DNA of 64,000 bases from Chelonoidis abingdonii (taxonomy: Eukaryota > Chordata > Testudines > Testudinidae), in assembly GCF_003597395.2 (NCBI RefSeq), contig NC_133771.1, positions 62,091,080 through 62,155,079 on the forward strand. The letters run 5' to 3'. Below are positions 11,640-23,391 of this stretch, in pieces. Numbering within the stretch: the first letter of the stretch is position 1; each line of letters starts with the position of its first letter. A program made the position numbers and the translations under genes. The notes below the pieces were generated by a model. It did not search any database. It was given only the letters and a program-made list of their open reading frames with translations, and had not been told where the DNA came from.

Positions 11640-12627
11640 CATGGTACGCTTTAGGCTTTAGGAGGAGGTGGGAACGCTATGAGGTAGTTTAACGGTCCAG
11701 GTGGTTCTGTGACCGTGAATGGCCCTTCCATGACGCTTCATTTTATGGGCCTGTTGCGCCTTCAAGACCATAAACCTGGGTCTCTCCTTGAAGGAACGCT
11801 CTCTGGTACATGTTTATCATACCAAGGCTTTTGCTCTTCTGAACATCCTTAGGTTTCTTTCAGCAAGCGCAAAAGAGTGTGGGAGTGCTTTGTAGGTGCT
11901 TACAAAGTCTGAGAATGTTAGTTCCTGGAGAGGCGTAAACCCCTCCCAGTTGCTGCCTTCACCAAACTGTAAATGCCCTTAACCTCGTGGCCATACACAA
12001 GTTCAAACAGTGAAACAACCTAAACTGGGATATAATATGGTACAGCCCGTGTAGGCAAAAAGCAACTGCTGCAACACTAGGTCCAATCATTGAGTGTTCA
12101 TTTACGAATTACGTCTCATGGCCCCCAAAGTTCCATTAAACCTCTCCACCAGGCCATTGGTTTGATGGTGGTAAAGCGGTGGCAACCAAGTGATTCACCC
12201 CATGAGTTCCCACAGATCTTTCATGGTCGCCTGCACGAACTTAGATCCTGAAATCTGTAAGGATTCGGAGGCCAACCTACCTGGCAAAAAATGTCTGCCA
12301 AGCCTGGCCACACAGTTTTAGCCCTGGTGTTGCTTAGAGCTACTGCTTCAGCCATCGGGAGTGCAAAGTCCAGCGAAAGTCGTATGACTGCTTCCTCTGG
12401 GGTCCTTTTTTGGGAAAGAACCCAGAATATCCACAGCTGCTTGCTGAAATGAGACGTTCAATTATGGGGGGGCTTCTACCTGGTCTTGGGGCTTTCCTCT
12501 CTTTGGCACACCTCACCAGACCGGACATAGACTTGGCAACGTCCTTGCCCATCGCCTCCCAGTGGAAGGACTTCCCCAATCGTCTTGGGTTCTGTTCACC
12601 CCTAGCATGGCGCACTGGGATGATCAT
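11640..12627 (-). pseudogene. Gypsy integrase remnant, located upstream of RT
   Basis: Minus-strand landmarks in order: FHWEAMGKDVAKSMS with LVRCAKERK (zinc-binding HHCC end), PEAVALSNTRAKTV-like core (seen as EAVALSNTRAKTV), GW.PNP..F followed by the SxCNxxxxx WGxxLGCH-like and NGLVERFN-like segments, then LFELVYGHEVKG, WYDKHVPE and MEGPFTVTEPPGPLNYLI, typical of the C-terminal part. Frame breaks are frequent. Because these lie at higher coordinates than RT on a minus-strand element, integrase precedes RT. Confidence 0.78.
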
Positions 12628-12699
12628 GGGCTAAAGCTAAGGGCTTTCCCCGGTACTTAGTTGGAACTACCAACTGTTTTTTGAGGATCACAGTCTTCC

Positions 12700-14990
12700 G
12701 GTGTGGTCCACCAGAAAAGAAGTCTCCTTTATAATAAAGTCATTATTCTACAAGAAACCAGATCGTTAGAAAGAGCTGAGAGGCAGTGGGGTGCTCAGTG
12801 CCGCCACCCAAGCTTTCTGAGGCTGTCAGCTGCTTCTATGCTTCAGTCTGGAACTTCCCTTGAGGTCTGGAGACAGCAGTTCCTCCCTTAGACTGTGGAT
12901 TGGGCATGGTCCCTCCGGAAGCGATGTAGGTGATGGGGTTGTTTTCGTTGTGGTGAAACCAACTTTCCGCTGGTGTACTAGGTGATATTTCAGGCTCTGG
13001 CTGAGCCTCTTCAAGTAGGTTGCTCGGCTGCTTCTGCCAGTTCAGGCCACCGCTGGCGCCCTGCTGGCGTTGGGATTGCGAGATGGGTTTGCAACGCTGA
13101 CGTCAGTCTTGGCAACGGTTTTGTGCTGTGCTTTTCCAAAGTTCCCGGGAACTGGATGCACTTGTGGCTGTGCCATCGTTGGCAGGGATTCCGGTCCACC
13201 ACCTCTGTCTTGTGGTCCCTGGTAACGCAGACGGGGCCCTGTGGACGGCTCAGGAAAGAGAATGGGTCTTAGAAGCTTGCCTGGCTTGGTGCGTTGGTAA
13301 CCATTCCCACCTCTTTGCCCGCTTCAACCCTGGTTGGCCAAGTCTTCCCCAATAGCAGGGGATGGATAATTGTCATAGACGCAAAAGTTCCACATCCCTG
13401 ACCAACCTTTTGTATCTGAACAGGCAGTTCAGCGTGGCAAGTTTACAGATTTTGACATGAATGGGTAACTGTCACTTGGGCCTCTGGGTTGATGAATTTT
13501 GGGGTTCCACTAAGGATTGTGGATAGCTGGCACTTGTTGCCGCCATGTCTCTCTCAGCTAATACTTCTTTCCGCGACTCTCAAATATCCCTTCGCTCCGC
13601 AGGGTATCTGAGAGCATCTGGTCTGGGGGATCTTTGGTGTGAGGTGTGTAATGAAACTGCACGTCGTTGCGTTCTTGGGGCAGTTTGGCCATTTATATGT
13701 CCAGTTCATACAATTTAAACAATGCCCAGCTGATGGTCACTGGGCCGAGGATGGGTTGCTGGGATGGTGAAGTGACAATAGGAGTCTGGGGCTTTCCTTG
13801 GGTTGTAGGTGGGTCTTGCGTTGCCCTCGGTGATATTCGCTCCCCTTGCTATTAGCTTTTTTTCTTTGCTGGCAACTTCCTCCATCTGGCTGCCATCTCC
13901 CCTCTCGTTACAGTTTTGGGTTTTCCCATCTAGGATAGTACCTTGTCTGTTTCCTCAGGACACCTCTAGAGAACTGCTCCATTTTGCATGAGGAAGACAG
14001 CTCTGGCAGGAGAGTTAGCATTTGCTCGGTCTCCATGGCATCCAGTCTTTCAATGTGGTAGGACCCTGTTGGGTAAGATGACACATCGGTTTCACACCTT
14101 AGGGCTTCTGAACCGCGATGGTCATGCTCAGGTGTTAGCCTCATTCTGATTCTAGGCCTTTGTTTGAAAAAAGTTTATAATCGTCGTGTGTTCCTTAGGC
14201 ATTTCAGCCGCCACCCTCATGCAAGGGTCCACTAAGCTGTGGCCTCAGCCTGTCATGTACGGGTCCTGTAGAAGATGTTATACCCAGGCAGGTCGTTTCA
14301 AATTTTCTGAGGCGGCTAGTGTCATCACCTGCCTTGTAGGTGGAAATTTTCTGGGATGGGAAACAGTAACCTGGAAGAAGGATTGTTAGGTTGGCTGGAA
14401 CATCTGGCTTAGCCTTTCTAATTCCAGTTCATGCTTTCTCTCTCTTTCCATCTCTCTTTCTTTATTCTAGCTCTTTTTGTTTCCTTTCATCTCTCTTCCT
14501 GTGGGCAGCCTCTTTGCTTGTCCTCTTCTTTTTGTGGGCCTTCATTCCCTGGCTATTTCTGCATTAATTAGTCATCTGTCTTCTTATTCATTGTGTGTCT
14601 CTCGTGGCTTTCTAGCCTGCCGTTCCTGTTTAAGGGCTTCCTTGGAACTCATTGTTCCGCTTTTCTTGTGCTGGTGCCCCCTCATGCAGCTTACTTGACT
14701 GCTTGTTTACAGAGGTTTTCTAACTAGCTATGTCGAGAAGCTAGAAGAAAGAAAAAAAAATTACTTGTAAATGCCCTTTTGCTGGCTGTCTGCTGTCTCA
14801 CAGCTCGGGCTCCTTTACAAAGACCTTTTTGTTAAAAACTTAACCCCCTCTACCCTCAGGCTGCCTTCCAGCAGCCAGAAAGGAGAGAAAAATAACTCAC
14901 TGGCTTTGGTTCTTAAAAACAATCCCTCTAGCCTGCTTTCCAAGGCAGCCAGAAAGGAAGAAGAGAGAGAAGAAAGAAAAGAAGAAAAAA
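12700..14990 (-). pseudogene. Gypsy gag/protease region, strongly degenerate
   Basis: The part between the primer site and integrase. Minus-strand frames at 13908-14144 and 12826-13014 are open but lack clear motifs. Around 13330-13560 a broken stretch resembles the end of a retroviral-type aspartic protease domain (hydrophobic strand then IGEDLANQ). The 5' leader (about 14400-14990) is pyrimidine-rich on the + strand, with CTTTCTCTCT runs. Assignment is by position more than by sequence. Confidence 0.5.
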
Positions 14991-15017
14991 ATCCTACTGG
15001 CTTTGGCTTTTAAACCC

Positions 15018-15038
15018 AATCCCACCGCTGTGCCACCA
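15018..15038 (-). promoter_or_regulatory. Primer-binding site, tRNA-Leu-like
   Basis: Directly inside the 5' LTR. On the minus strand it reads TGGTGGCACAGCGGTGGGAT and one more T. It complements the 3' end of tRNA-Leu (...AATCCCACCGCTGCCACCA) apart from two additional bases (CA) in the middle. The TGG directly abutting the LTR end is the expected CCA complement. Confidence 0.8.
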
Positions 15039-15908
15039 TGTCAAGGTTTTTTCCTCCCACTTTGAACTTTAGTGTCCAGAAGTGGGGACCTGCATGGACC
15101 CTTCTAAGCTTAATTCCTAGCTTAGATTGATAAGCTGCCACCAACAAAGTATAGTGTTTGGCACACTTTCTGTCCCCTAAATCTTCCCTGGGGAACCCAA
15201 GACCCAAACCCCTTGGGTCTTAAAAACAGGAGAAATAAACCATCCCCCCGCCTTGCCCCTCCCAGACTTCCCCTACCTGGATTACCCTGAGAGGCTACAC
15301 TGATCCAAACTCTTGGATCTTAAACAGAGAGGAATTAACCTTCCTCTCCCCCTCCTTTCCCACCAATCCCTGGTGAGTTCAGACCCAGTCCCCTTGGATC
15401 TTAAACAAGGGGGAAAATCAATCAGTTCTTACAAAGAAAATTTTTACCTTTTCTTTCTTTAATTAAAAGCTATTCTGTAAAATCAGGATAGGTAAATGTT
15501 TACAGGGTTTTCAGATTCAATAGACTAGAGGGACTTCCCCTCGGTCTCCCAGCCTGAGATTCAAAATTACAGCAAACAGAGGTAAAAATCCTTCCAGCAA
15601 AATACACATTTACAAGTTAAGAAAAACAAACATAAGACTAATCTGCCTTCCTCTAGTACTTACTGTTTTGAACCGTGAGAGACTGATTCAGAAGATTGGA
15701 GAGTCTGGTGGCAGTCTGGTCGCCTCTTTTTTCCAAGAGCAACACCCCCAAAGACAACAAAAAGCACAAACAAAGACTTCCCTCCACTGAGTTTTGAAAG
15801 TCTCTTGTCCCTGATTGGTCCTCTGGTCAGCGTTCAGCCACGTTTACTGAGCTTCTTAACCCTTTACAGGTAAAAGAGACATTAACCCTTAACCATCTGT
15901 TTATGACA
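15039..15908 (-). repeat. Gypsy 5' LTR (right on the + strand)
   Basis: 870 bp, TGTCAAGG...TTTATGACA. It matches the 9126-9976 LTR along its whole length with scattered indels and substitutions, so the insertion is not recent. ACTAG at 15909-15913 completes the target duplication. Confidence 0.92.
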
Positions 15909-15913
15909 ACTAG

Positions 15914-17955
15914 ATTTAACTGTTATCCATTATAACTGTCCAGTACATTGAAATGTGACAATGGAGCAAGCTTGATGACGCCTTGCCTTGGCTGAGTGCA
16001 AAGTTTAAGTTAGGGAGCCTGCAGTATACTGTTGAATGTCATTTTAGTGTTCAACTTATTTTTAATTGTTGTTCAGCACTAGATGATATGAAACGTGAGT
16101 TCAGTGATACATACTTTAAAATTTGTATGATATCAGAAGTATAAATATGCCATGATAAAGTTGAAAAAGGAAGATGCATAAGAGATCTAATTTTTTTCCC
16201 CCAAAAATTATTATGGCATGCTTTAGTTATGTCCAGAGATCTTGAATTTTCAAACTAAGTAGCTTGGTCGAGCACTTAAAAAGCCACTTCACCTTTGATT
16301 TCTTGGGAGGGTGTGTGTGTGCCGGTGTGTGTATATATCTAATACTTGTACTAAGCCTGTACTTTCTGTTGCATTCAGATATTCAAATACTATCAAATAG
16401 TTTTACAAACAGTAATGTCAAATATGACACAAGTCAAGGCATGTTCTGGTTGGTGAGATAAGGGGATTATGAAAATAAAATGATAATAGGCTCAAATCAT
16501 TCCAGTAGCAAAACTGTTTTATACCTTTATATCTCCTATATTGCATTAATATATTATAGTTCTAGTTATTGCTAATGTTAGTGATAAGTGAAATATTCAA
16601 GGTATAGCAAGCTAACTACATAATGCCAAGTGATATCTCACATATGCTTTTGCCTTACAGGATTACACCTTAACTGTTTTGGTTATACTGTGAATCTTTT
16701 GCCTTTTTAATTTCTACCAAAACAAGTCAAACAAAAAACCCACACATTTTTTATAAATGTGTAAAACGTACTTTTTGGTTCAACTTACATGCATATTAAA
16801 ACACCAACTTTGAAACGGAGTTGCTGCACAAACATACTTGTCACAGACAGAAGCAAAGAAATAAAAAGTTAAGGCACATACCATTACATGTTCTCCTCTT
16901 CCACCCCCATGCACATATCCTAAACTATCACAGCATCCATATGCTACATACCACATTCTTATCAAACTACTCCCTCTACCACCCCTACTGCATAACGCTA
17001 TCATCAAACTGTCACCACCCAACACTATAAGATATGGATGTTTGGTGTAGTTGTTTGGTAAAAAGGATGCCAGAAGGCATTGTAGATAAACAATGTTAAT
17101 CAACAATAGAAACCCTGAAAAAAATTCAGCCAGAGACAAATTTTAGACACTTGCAAGTAAACATTTATTATTTAGAACCAAACAAACTACATATAAAATT
17201 CAAAGGACTGGAGTGGGCAAGGGGAAGGGAATTTATGCTACATGCTAAGCTCATTTCAGAATTGCAAGCTAATTGTGTCACAGTCAGCACCTTTATAATT
17301 TTTCTTCGGTTTCCCCATTCAGTACCAGAAACCTCTAACTAACTCATCAGCACCGTAGTGGAGCTGTACGGTTAGCACAAGCTGAGTAAATGAACATTTC
17401 ATCATTTTTATGTACAGAATATACAGAGTTCTTATTCTGTTTAACAGCAGCTTCTGCAATATTAAAAGTAGACAAAATGGTAAAGTATTTTAAAGTGAAG
17501 AAATGCAAAAGTTAAGATAGTGTATACACATTTATCTTTTCACATGGAAAATGTGAATTTTCAGAGGGTTGAATGCTTGTTTCTAAAACTAATCATAGCA
17601 GGGGGAAAAGCAGCAAAAAGGGAGGAAAAAAATAGTAGTAGCCATCTATACCTGCAAGTTTTTAGCTGCTAAAAAAGGGGATTGAGGTTGGAAAGACTTA
17701 GATGAGTTTACATGAGTGTAGCTAGTACTCTGGCAGTCAGATTTAGGTAATTAATTTGTCTGTATCAGAACAATGAAAAACAGATTTCAGTGTGTGTAGT
17801 ATATAATAGGAAAAGCTGTTAACTTTCTTAATTCAAATATATATGTCTTTAGAGTGCTAAAATTAATATTTCTGAGTTTTGGTGAAATGTATAACATTGT
17901 CACAATACATTACCATTTCTGTCAAGACTACAACTTCATTAATTTTTTTTTCCAG
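15914..17955. other. SENP6 intron, no element assigned
   Basis: AT-rich sequence. A G/T-rich minus-strand open stretch (16780-17139, 119 codons) has no recognised domain and looks compositional. A T-rich tract at 17940-17955 is the polypyrimidine tract of the next exon. Confidence 0.45.
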
Positions 17956-18026
17956 AAAAGAATACCCCCCTCATTTTCAGAAGATAGAAATTGACGCTAT
18001 TAGATTATCTCGGCCTCATTTGGTGG
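17956..18026 (+). CDS. SENP6: SENP6 exon (KEYPPH...RLSRP)
   Basis: A 71-nt exon between a T-rich tract ending in TCCAG and a GTAGGT donor. The first base completes an Arg codon from the microexon. It then reads KEYPPHFQKIEIDAIRLSRP and three further residues, ending with one G that is completed to GAA by the next exon. The human counterpart runs KEYPPHVQKVEINPVRLSR. A second GT four bases downstream (18031) would break the phase and is unlikely. No domain is known here; it belongs to the poorly conserved regulatory N-terminus. Confidence 0.88.
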
Positions 18027-18112
18027 GTAGGTATCCTTAGCATTTCATTCACTTTAAACTAAGAAGTAAGTCTTTATTTTTGTAACTAAAAAACTGCTTT
18101 GAACATGTCTGT

Positions 18113-18201
18113 GCCAAATTCTATAATCACACCTATGTGAATCTGTAGTATCTCCATTGATATCAGTAGGATTTCTCTGTGTATGAAAGCTGAATTTGGC
18201 C
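18113..18201. repeat. Short palindromic amniote repeat
   Basis: GCCAAATTCT at one end and GAATTTGGCCC at the other, with mirrored interior (ACACCTATGTGAATCTG...). The structure matches an old hairpin-forming interspersed repeat known across amniotes. Family name not assigned. Confidence 0.55.
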
Positions 18202-18516
18202 CTTTGTGTGGACTGACTTATGCAATACATGCTGTCATATTGTTGTGAATTTCACTTTTTAAAAACTGAGATCGAATTTGAACTCCAAATGAAAAAACTA
18301 AACTATCAGTGGTTGAAATGGTATTTCTGTAACACTGCAAAAGTGTAGTATATGATGTATCAAACAAGTAAGAATCCCTGCACTGAAGAGCTTAGCTTTG
18401 TACAAAAGAGAATGGCAAAATGTCTTTGTAGCTTTATATTCTTCATGGAGCAGCATCTTGAAGCAGGAGACTAAGGGATGGATTTGTTTTTTATTTAACT
18501 ATAGTAGTAATTGTTT

Positions 18517-18635
18517 TGTAGTAGCACCCAAAAATCCCACTCAGAGTTGAAACCTCATTGTACTAAGGGGTTGTGCAAAGAAATAGGGAGATCTGAACCC
18601 TGCCCTGAAGAGATTACAGCCTAATTTTGAAACAA
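18517..18635. repeat. Ancient interspersed repeat fragment
   Basis: The blocks CTCATTGTACTAAGGGGTTGTGCAAAG and CCTGCCCTGAAGAGATTACAGCCTAA follow a widespread amniote repeat consensus I know only from memory. Class uncertain. Confidence 0.4.
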
Positions 18636-19549
18636 GACTCAACTAGTAGCAGCCCAACAGACTGGGGATGGGGGAGAAGTTGAGAATCAACAACTGATTA
18701 CCATGGTTCTTTGTTCGATTCCTTGTTAGAGCAACTGGGGGCTGCTCTATCACCAGCTGAGTTTTAGGGACCATATGCCAGCTGGGGGAGTTGGAGTACA
18801 TTGCTCTTTAGCCATGTTCCCTTTCCATTTTTGACTCACCCCTCTACGTTAGGGGGTGAAAAGAATGTGGTGTGGGAGCTGGTGATTTAGACCTGTCTGT
18901 GCCTGATATGGACTTCCCCATATCAGGGGAATTCTCAGTAGGGAACTGTCAGGTGTTTGTTCCCTTTGCACTGAGTAGACAACTTAATGGGATTAGAACA
19001 GAGCAGAGTATATGCCCTTAAGTATTGGTTGCGGCCCCTTTAAACTTTCTGAAATAATGTTCCGCGCACAGGCTGAAAAGGCTGGACACTACTCAAATAG
19101 GAAGAGAATCCAGACTAATAGTAACTATTGATAAAGTATTTTTGTCATGCCTTGAAATTTTCTATAAGTTACTTCAATAAACAAAAACCTAGGCATACTA
19201 ACACTTCAAGAGTCAATAACTCCGTGTAGATTACTTGAAATATAAATTGCAAGGTCTATGTAAAATTTATTAGCTATAGCTAAGCAAACTTGGAGTGGAG
19301 GAAAGAAGATGGTTTTACTTCCTAAATATGCACACTTTTCTGAAAAATCTACATATTTCATGGCTGGTAATTCTTTAAAAAACTTTGTGTTTCTCAGTGA
19401 TTTACCTTTTGTTCATGCTGGTTTATATGTTTAGTGTCCTGAGACTGAGTGTAACAGATATCATGATGCTTCTTAATGGATGGATAATATTAAAGGAAAT
19501 GCAGAAAGAGAAACAAGGAGTTGTAAAATATGAGAAAAGAGGAGTGTTA

Positions 19550-20785
19550 GATACTTGAATGTCAGAAGTGATGGATAAATCAAGAAGAATCAAGAAGTGC
19601 CCTTTCAGTTTGGCTAAGAGGAGTTTGTGAATCAGTAACTGGTTAAGACAGGAAACGAAGGGTAGCAATAAATGGTAAGCTTTCAGAATGAAGAGAGGTA
19701 GATAGTGGTGTACCCAGGGATCTGTATTGGGGCCAGTGCTGTTCAACATATTCATAAAGATCTGGAAAAAGGGGTTAATAGTGAGGTGGCAAAGTTTGCA
19801 GATGATACAAAATTATTTGAGATAGTGAAGTCTGAACAGACCGTAAAGAGTTCTAAAGGGATCTCACTAAACTGGGTGACTGGGGCAACAAAATAACAGA
19901 TGAAATTCCATGTTGAGAAATGTAAAGTATTACATATTGGAAATCACACAGAATGATGGGGTCTAAATTAGCTGTTACCACCCACGAAAGATCTTGGAGT
20001 CCTTATGGATAGTTCTCTAAAACATCTGCTCAATGTGCAGTGGCAGTCAAAAAGGCTAATTGTGTTAGGAACAATTAGAAAAGGGATAATGAGACAGTAA
20101 ATATCAGAATACCGCTAAAATCCATGGTATGCCAAAACCCTCAAATACTGCATGCATTTCTGGTCACTACGTTTAAAAAGCAATATTAGAAATGGAAATG
20201 GTAACAGAAACGGGCAACAAAAATGATTAGAGGTATAGAACAATTTCCATATGAGGAGAGATTAAAAAAACTGAGACTGTTCAGCTTTGAAAAGAATGAT
20301 GGGGGAAGGCTATGATAGAGGTCTATAAAATCATGAATGGTGTGGAGAAAGTAAATAAAGAAGTGTTATTTACTCCTTCACTTAACACACAAACCCAGTG
20401 TGTTAAATCTGCTTTAAAACAAGTGAAAGGAAGTAGTTCTCCACACATGGACAGTTAACCTGTGGAACTCATTGCCAGGGGATGTTGTGAAGGTCAAAAG
20501 TATCACTGAGTTTAAAAAACAATTAGATAAACTCATGGAAGATAGATCCATCAATGACTACTAGCCAAGATGGTCAAGGGCACAACTGCATGTTCTGGGT
20601 GTCCCTAAGTGTCTAGACTGCCAGATGCTGGAGTGGATGACAGGAGACAGATCATTTGATAATTGCCCTGTTCTGTTGAGTCCCTTTGAAGCATCTTGGA
20701 TTTTTCCACTGTTGAAAGACAGAATTCTGGGGTAGATGGACCATTGCTCTGATCCAGTACAGCCATTCTTATGTTCTTGTGTTGC
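19550..20785 (+). mobile_element. CR1 LINE, 5' truncated, with RT C-terminus and 3' end
   Basis: About 19705 onward encodes VNSEVAKFADDTKLFEIVKS; FADD is the RT catalytic motif variant of CR1. Before it comes GTGTACCCAGGGATCTGTATTGGGG (PQGSVLGP region). Afterwards the thumb/C-terminal DNA follows with frame breaks (NWVTGATK, a VLMDSSLK-like block, KMIRG.E, RLRLFSFEKN). The 3' region ends TACAGCCATTCTTATGTTCTTGT, the usual CR1 terminus. Inactive. Confidence 0.85.
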
Positions 20786-20789
20786 TGTC

Positions 20790-21540
20790 ATCCACCCATA
20801 TCCTCCTCATCAACATTCTTCTGTGATTTGTGTCTCCTGACTCTCTTTTCCTCTCCTCATAAACTCACTCACACTGTTCTTTGGTGACTTCAGCTTCCAT
20901 GTTGATGACTAATTTGACCCCTTTCACTGCATGTTTCCTCATCTTCACCTTTTCTTTCCACCTGCAGCCATGGTTCAAGAGTTTGTTCACTTAATTTGCT
21001 CTTCCCCTAGCACTGCTCTCTCTCTGTTGTCAAGTTCCACCTCTCTGACCATCACCTGGTCTCATTCACCATCACATATCAACTCCCCTTGTCTGTCACT
21101 TGGCTTTTACACAACTTCCAGTCGATCAGGATTGATCTTCTCATCTGCTGTCAGCCTTCTCCTCCCTGCCCTCTCTTCCCATGATACAGTTATCGGTTCT
21201 CACCATGCTTCACTCTCCTCCACCCTTAACTCTTTTGCACTTCTCTCCCACAGTAATGTCTGCCTGGGCAACCCTTAGCGCTGGCTCGTTCCCACCATCT
21301 GCTTCCTTTGCTTCTGCTCTAACACTGCAGAGCTTCTCTTGTGAAACTCCTAGGACCAGATTGACTTTGTAATGGTGGAAAATCATTCTTTCCTCTTTCA
21401 GTTCTATAATTGTCCAAGCTAAGCAGCTATATATCTTCAATTTAGCTGAATCCCACATCCGCAATCCCAGACACCTTTTCTCTACTTTTACTTACTCCTC
21501 AAATCTTCTCTACCTTCTGCTTCTACTTCAGTAATTCATG
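20790..21540 (+). mobile_element. L2/RTE-like LINE endonuclease fragment
   Basis: The decayed translation shows GDFSFHVDD, the APE endonuclease Asn/Asp motif (GDFNxHxDD), and then DHHLVSFT, matching the SDHHLV motif. The C/T-rich coding style matches the LINE tail at 26275-27790, and the two could be parts of one copy. Several stops. Clade assignment is tentative. Confidence 0.6.
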
Positions 21541-22120
21541 AACGCTAAATCCAGAAGGGAACACTGTGATCATCTAGTTTGACCTCGTGCATAATTCAGA
21601 CCATAGAAATTATTTTGAGAAAGTTCTGTTTGAGCTAGAGCATATGGTTTAGGAAAAAAAAACATCCAATGATACTTTGAAATTTTCCAGGTAATCTGTT
21701 TCAGTGAACAATTATCACTGTTAAAAAATTTACAACTTATTTCCATTTTGAATTTCTCTAGCTTCAACTTATAATGATTGAATCTTTTTATGCCTTTTCC
21801 TGCTAGATTGAAGAGCCCATTATCATAAACTGTGATCAGATCATCCCTTAACCTTTTTTTTTTCTTCCCTCCTTTTAAGCAAAATAGACTCAGGGAGGTC
21901 AGCCACTATAAGGAAATTTTCCAGTCCTTAATTGTTCTCATGACTCTGCTTTGAATCTTCTCTAATTGATCAATATTTGTCTTGAATTGTGGACAGAAGA
22001 AATGGACACGCTGTTGCTGCAGAGGTCACAGTATTGCAGCAGTGCCAAATACAGAGGGTAATATAACCTTTGTTCCTACTCAAGATTCCTTGGTTTATAC
22101 ATCCCTAGTCTAATATTAGC
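21541..22120 (-). mobile_element. CR1 LINE 3' fragment, antisense
   Basis: Reverse complement of CR1 3' sequence: starts near GTGATCATCTAGTTTGACCTC on the + strand and continues with the ...TTTAACTTATAATGATTGAATC, CATAAACTGTGATCAGATCATCC and TTGAATCTTCTCTAATT blocks typical of an antisense CR1 C-terminal region. Heavily diverged. Confidence 0.7.
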
Positions 22121-22735
22121 CAAAGGTGCTGACTTCCTAATGTACTGAGGGATGCTCTGGCCCACCCCCACTCCATCCTTTCCCCCAAGCCCACCCTGCC
22201 TCTTCCTGCCTCAGTCCATCCCCTCCGTACCTACTATGGGCTGATCTGTGGTTCCAGAAATGGACTCCTGAGTCATCTCAGGACGCATATGTAAATCTGG
22301 GGTAGAGATCATCCTCAAATTGAGGGATCGACGATTATGACAACAGCATTACAAACATGACAGACAAGGCCCCCACCGACTTGGTATGGACACTCTTGGG
22401 TTCCACCACGCCAGTGGTGGTATTGTTACCCTTGGGCAGCCCATAGGCCCAGCTCTCTAGGACCTCGAGAGTCTTCCTTTATCTCCCTGAAAGGCAGTCT
22501 CCCTCAGCTTCCCTTTCTAGACCCCCTTGATCCTCGAGAGGAGACGTTTGAGGAGCAGGAGGCAAGATTGTCTAAAGAAATTACTCCAGCAACACACACA
22601 TCATCATCTCCAGGTGAAACCGTGATGCGTCCTCCACCATATAGGGCAGACAAATTCAAATGATTTCAAGACCTCACCAAGAGAGTGGTGGACTCGCTTC
22701 AGATCCCCCTTGTATTGCACTCCAGATCAATGAGG

Positions 22736-23387
22736 TGTGATGGGGCAAGGCCAAATGGCTACAGTAAAGTACTGAGAAACAGGTATGTTAGCCCCAGGCT
22801 AAACAAATCCCTAGGACCATGGTAAACAAATGGCAGTTGCTCCAGGTTAATCAAGGCACCTGGAGCCAATTAAGACCTTTCTAGAAGGCAGTGGAGATAG
22901 CTACTTTAATTAGAACACCTGCAGCCAATCAGGGCAGGCTAATCAGGGCACCTGGGTTTAAAAAGGAGCTCACCCAGTTCAGGCAGAGAGGAGCAGAGGA
23001 GAAGGAGTGCGATGAGGAGCTGGGAGCAAGAAGACAAGGAGCTGAGAGTGAGAGAGATGTACTGCTGGAGGACTGAGGAGACAAGCGTTATCAGACATCA
23101 GGAGGAAGATCCAGTGTGAGGATAAGAAGGTGTTTGAGGAGGCCATGGGGAAGTAGCCCAGGGAGTTGTAGCTGTCATGCAGCTGTTACAGGAGTACTAT
23201 AGACAGCTGCAATCCAGCGGGTCGGGCTGGAACCCGGAGTAGAGGGCGGGCCTGGGTTCCCCCCAAACCTCCCAACTCCTGATCAGACACAGGAGGAGTT
23301 GACCCAGACTGTGGGGAAGATCACTGAGGTGAGCAAATCTGCCAAGAAGTGCAGGACCCACCAAGGTAGAGGAGGAACTTCGTCACA
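22736..23387 (+). mobile_element. Solo LTR inserted in DIRS copy 1 gag
   Basis: 652 bp from TGTGATGGGGC to CTTCGTCACA, flanked by GAGG at 22732-22735 and 23388-23391 (4-bp target duplication). It carries CCAAT motifs (GCAGCCAATCAGG near 22921) and a TATA-like TTTAAAAAGG at 22957-22966. Gag sequence continues on both sides. No internal retroelement sequence, so a solo LTR. Confidence 0.88.
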
Positions 23388-23391
23388 GAGG

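Larger units (their letters stand above)
9126..15908 (-). mobile_element. Ty3/gypsy LTR retrotransposon, both LTRs present, antisense, inactive
   Basis: A 6.8-kb element bounded by two LTRs (9126-9976 and 15039-15908), both running TGTCA...TGACA and flanked by ACTAG duplications. The coding strand is minus. Reading in that direction: a leader and degenerate gag region, protease-like remnant, integrase (about 12627-11700), reverse transcriptase (about 11500-10500) and RNase H (10481-10236). A tRNA-Leu-like primer site adjoins the 5' LTR. Many stops and frameshifts show it cannot encode its proteins. Integrase before reverse transcriptase is not the usual gypsy order and resembles the Gmr1-type group. 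It sits in a SENP6 intron, antisense to the gene. Confidence 0.93.

Noticed and set aside
12340..13355. Several overlapping + strand frames of 60-96 codons
   Set aside because: They are antisense shadows of the minus-strand gypsy coding region.
16780..17139. 119-codon minus-strand open frame in a SENP6 intron
   Set aside because: No recognisable domain, no splice context, and the composition (G/T-rich on that strand) explains the lack of stops.
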